The notes below the pieces were generated by a model that saw nothing but the letters and a program-made list of their open reading frames with translations, made no database searches and was not told the DNA's origin. A program made the translations under genes and the position numbers. A stretch of 64,000 bases of DNA from Theristus sp. LFF4_11 (taxonomy: Eukaryota > Nematoda > Chromadorea > Monhysterida > Xyalidae), in NCBI GenBank assembly GCA_030248135.1, contig JASANC010002461.1:62001-126000 (forward strand), written 5' to 3'. The number at the start of each line of letters is the position of its first letter. Positions within the stretch are counted from its first letter, which is position 1. Below, one piece after another: positions 58,722 to 64,000 of the stretch.

Positions 58722-61700
58722 TAGGCACAGTTTTTGAAAAGTTTTCAGATTTTGACGAAATTAACACCAATCGAACCGTCTTGTTGCGCTGAGTTCGAAA
58801 ATCATATTTATTTTTTAATTTAACCCGGTTTTATGTTTCAAAAAACGAAAAAACCGTTTTTTGGGGGGACTTTTAGAAAAATAGTTCTAACTCGCCTCTG
58901 CGTTAAGCAATTAACAAAATTCAAAAACCAATCGATTTCGCATGTGCTTGCGCACATTTTTTATGTTAACAATGTTATACAAAAAATGCTGTTTTATGTT
59001 TTAAATTTAAAAAAAACTAAAAGAGTATGTGGTTTTTGCTCTGTTTAGGCACTTTTAAAGCGGATGCGGAGTAGGGTTGCTAAGTGATTCTGAAAGCCCT
59101 TGAAAAATGCTACAAGTATGCAAAAAATAAAAAAAATCGATTGCGCATTAAGAAGTAACGAAGCATTACAATATCGATCGTGCGCATACATAAAGAGTAT
59201 TTCCTGGTATGCCGACAAATTGTGGAGCAACGGAGACAAAAACCAAAAACGGGTATTAGGGCAACTTTTTGCGCTGAATCCGAAAAAGTGGGTACCGTTG
59301 CAAAATTTTGCTACAGTAACCCAATATTTGCGATTTTTGGTTTTTTTGGCTCTTTTTTGGATTGTTTCTAATCCGTGTGGTGTTATACTTGAACTAATCA
59401 GGCCAAATTTGGTATCAATCGGCTCCCCTTAATTATGCGAACAATTTCCATTTAGATACCGTAACTATATCGTGATTACGATAACCCGCAGAGCACGATA
59501 TTTACCCTTTTTAACAATTTTTAGACCGAAAGTGACATTTCTGATTCCTGTAGTGTTCTAGTTGTTCCAATTGAATCAAATTTGTATCAGTCAATTACTC
59601 TTGATCAGACAAACATTTTTCATTTAGAATCCGTAACCATAGCTTGACTTCTGTACCTCTTGAAGCACGGTATTCTACCAAGTTTTCACTATTTTCAGGC
59701 ATGAAATTGGCTTTATGGTCCATGCAGTGTTATACTTGAACGAATCTAGTCAAATTTAACATCAATCTACCAATCAAATTTAGCATCCATCAGACACCGT
59801 AATCCTTGTCGACTACCATTCCCAGTGTGTCTCTTCCCACCCCCAAATTTTTAGGGGCCACCTCAGGTGCTGATTGTTTTATTTTTTATACAGATTACTC
59901 CGTGTCTCAAAACGATTTTTATGGAAATAAAGTTCGAATAAGTGGTGAGTTTATCGAAGATAGAGACCAGACGAGCAACATAGAACTATAATCAATAAAT
60001 AATCACTATAATTACGACAATTTTCCGACAATCAACTATAAAAAAAGATTTTTTTTAATTTATCCTTTTTTTTCTTTTTTCGTTTTTATAGAGGCCGTTT
60101 TTAGGATGCGGTGTAATTTGTATGAAAAAATAAACACACATATTCGAAGTCAGCAACCTTGATTTGTGTTTGTAACAGGGTTTCAGATTTTTTTGTGACT
60201 TGTTTTTTTAATTTTTAATTTATTATTAAAGGAATTCCCTCCTCATGGCATAGGGCACGATAGAAACATCGGGCAAAGTAAGATTTTTAACTCAGGTTTT
60301 GAACGTTTTTCTCAGTAAGATTTCTTTTTACCCGAAATCCCCCTTTCATTACGGTTTCAACACCTGAGGTGGCCCCTGAAAATTTGAGGGTGGGAAGGAA
60401 CGGTAGTCAAGCAATGATTACGGTATCTGAGTGAAAGTTGTTTCCCGGATCAAGGGGAGTGTACTGATTGCGAATTTGACTAAAACTGTTCAAGTGTAAC
60501 ACTACATGGATCAAAACAGCCGATTTCAGGCTTGAAAAAGGTACAAAATTAGTAAAATACCGTGCTTTGAAAAGTACGGTAGTCAAGCAAGGATTACGGT
60601 ATCTCATTGAAAGTTGATTGCCTAATCAACGGGAGTCGATTTATGCTAAATATGACTAGATTCGTTCAAGTATAACATTGCATAGACCATAAAGCCAATT
60701 TCATGCCTGAAAATGGTGAAAACTTGAAAAAAATCAAAAAAATCAGCACCTGAGGTGGCCCCTAAAAATTTGGGGGTGGGAAGAGACACACTGGGAATGG
60801 TAGTCGACAAGGATTACGGTGTCTGATGGATGCTAAATTTGATTGGTAGATTGATGTTAAATTTGACTAGATTCGTTCAAGTATAACACTGCATGGACCA
60901 TAAAGCCAATTTCATGCCTGAAAATAGTGAAAACTTGGTAGAATACCGTGCTTCAAGAGGTACAGAAGTCAAGCTATGGTTACGGATTCTAAATGAAAGA
61001 TGTTTGTCTGATCAAGAGTAATTGACTGATACAAATTTGATTCAATTGGAACAACTAGAACACTACAGGAATCAAAAATGTCACTTTCGGTCTAAAAATT
61101 GTTAAAAAGGGTAAATATCGTGCTCTGCGGGTTATCGTAATCACGATATAGTTACGGTATCTAAATGGAAATTGTTCGCATAATTAAGGGGAGCCGATTG
61201 ATACCAAATTTGGCCTGATTAGTTCAAGTATAACACCACACGGATTAGAAACAATCCAAAAAAGAGCCAAAAAAGCCAAAAATCGCAAATATTGGGTTAC
61301 TGTAGCAAAATTTTGCAACGGTACCCACTTTTTCGGATTCAGCGCAAAAAGTTGCCCTAATACCCGTTTTTGGTTTTTGTCTCCGTTGCTCCACAATTTG
61401 TCGGCATACCAGGAAATACTCTTTATGTATGCGCACGATCGATATTGTAATGCTTCGTTACTTCTTAATGCGCAATCGATTTTTTTTATTTTTTGCATAC
61501 TTGTAGCATTTTTCAAGGGCTTTCAGAATCACTTAGCAACCCTACTCCGCATCCGCTTTAAAAGTGCCTAAACAGAGCAAAAACCACATACTCTTTTAGT
61601 TTTTCTTAAATTTAAAGCATAAAACAGCATTTTTTGTATAACATTGTTAACATAAAAAATGTGCGCAAGCACATGCGAAATCGATTGGTTTTTGAATTTT

Positions 61701-61894
61701 GTTAATAGCTTAACGCAGAGGCGAGTTAGAACTATTTTTCTAAAAGTCCCCCAAAAAAACGGTTTTTTCGTTTTTTGAAACATAAAACCGGGTCAAATTA
61801 AAAAATAAATATGATTTTCGAACTCAGCGCATCGAGACGGTTCGATTGGTGTTAATTTCGTCAAAATCTGAAAACTTTTTAAAAACTGTGCCTA
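58722..61894. mobile_element. 3.2-kb foldback (palindromic) element
   Basis: Arms 58722-59875 and 60741-61894 are inverse copies with constant coordinate sum 120616, so no net indel, and only occasional substitutions. Termini are TAGGCACAGTTTTT and AAAAACTGTGCCTA. The 865-bp centre includes a further partial, diverged copy (about 60354-60735) of the arm's inner part with CACCTGAGGTGGCCCCTGAA. Frames such as MKNATSMQKIKKIDCALRSN occur on both arms because of the symmetry and have no known family. No clear target duplication. Confidence 0.93.
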
Positions 61895-61895
61895 G

Positions 61896-63852
<1,957 letters not shown>

Positions 63853-64000
63853 GTCGGTCGCGTTTTTTGTTCGTTTTTTTTTTTGAAATGATAATTTTTT
63901 TTGACGTCCTCGAATAAACACTACTCATTCACTGAATAGTCGACTGAATCATTCAGCGCATTAACAGTCACACACAATCGTGGCCACCCGCGACCCACCA

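Noticed and set aside
59100..59432. 110-codon frame repeated exactly in mirror position at 61184-61516
   Set aside because: Duplicated because it lies in the palindrome arms. It lacks transposase motifs and codon-like conservation beyond arm identity.

Overview
This is eukaryotic, animal-type DNA. Coding sequence is broken into short exons joined at GT-AG introns whose acceptors are mostly TTTCAG or TTGCAG, and introns and intergenic DNA are full of small inverted-repeat transposons. The gene set (DEG/ENaC channel, divergent ionotropic glutamate receptor, Cys-loop channels of nematode LGC/ACR style, CLC exchanger), the splice-site style and start codons a few bases after an AG acceptor (possible spliced-leader trans-splicing) suggest a nematode. 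That placement is inference; no marker in the window fixes the species.

Left part (1-30 kb): a DEG/ENaC subunit (+, 5' end outside the window, to 4640); a signal-peptide, single-pass membrane protein with a hemicentin-like vWA region (+, 5241-13149) whose first intron is about 4 kb and carries a 149-bp minisatellite and a foldback element; a possible type II membrane protein gene (-, near 16.7 kb); a calmodulin-like gene (+, 17.8-19.2 kb); a three-exon ionotropic-receptor gene (+, 20199-22057); and two tandem Cys-loop receptor paralogues (-, 22285-25823 and 27178-29990).

Middle (30-41 kb): I see no gene. The stretch holds a tRNA-derived SINE, long homopolymer C and G tracts, 15-bp GGTACC-containing tandem repeats in both orientations, and five 0.7-kb hAT-like inverted-repeat elements, two of them with exact 8-bp target duplications.

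Right part (41-64 kb, all +): a CLC-6/7-type Cl-/H+ exchanger (41152-47802), EMC10 (48419-50677), a BAP18-type chromatin subunit (51186-52831), phosphatidylserine synthase (53236-58459), a 3.2-kb foldback palindrome (58722-61894) and the 5' part of mitochondrial glutamyl-tRNA synthetase (from about 61958, running off the window).

Exon borders were chosen by hand from GT/AG sites, reading-frame phase and protein-family alignment remembered in outline. Phase closes across every listed junction of the DEG/ENaC, vWA, glutamate-receptor, both Cys-loop, CLC, EMC10 and PSS models. No similarity search or transcript evidence was available. I found no convincing new multi-gene system; the most unusual content is the nested, structured repeat landscape.
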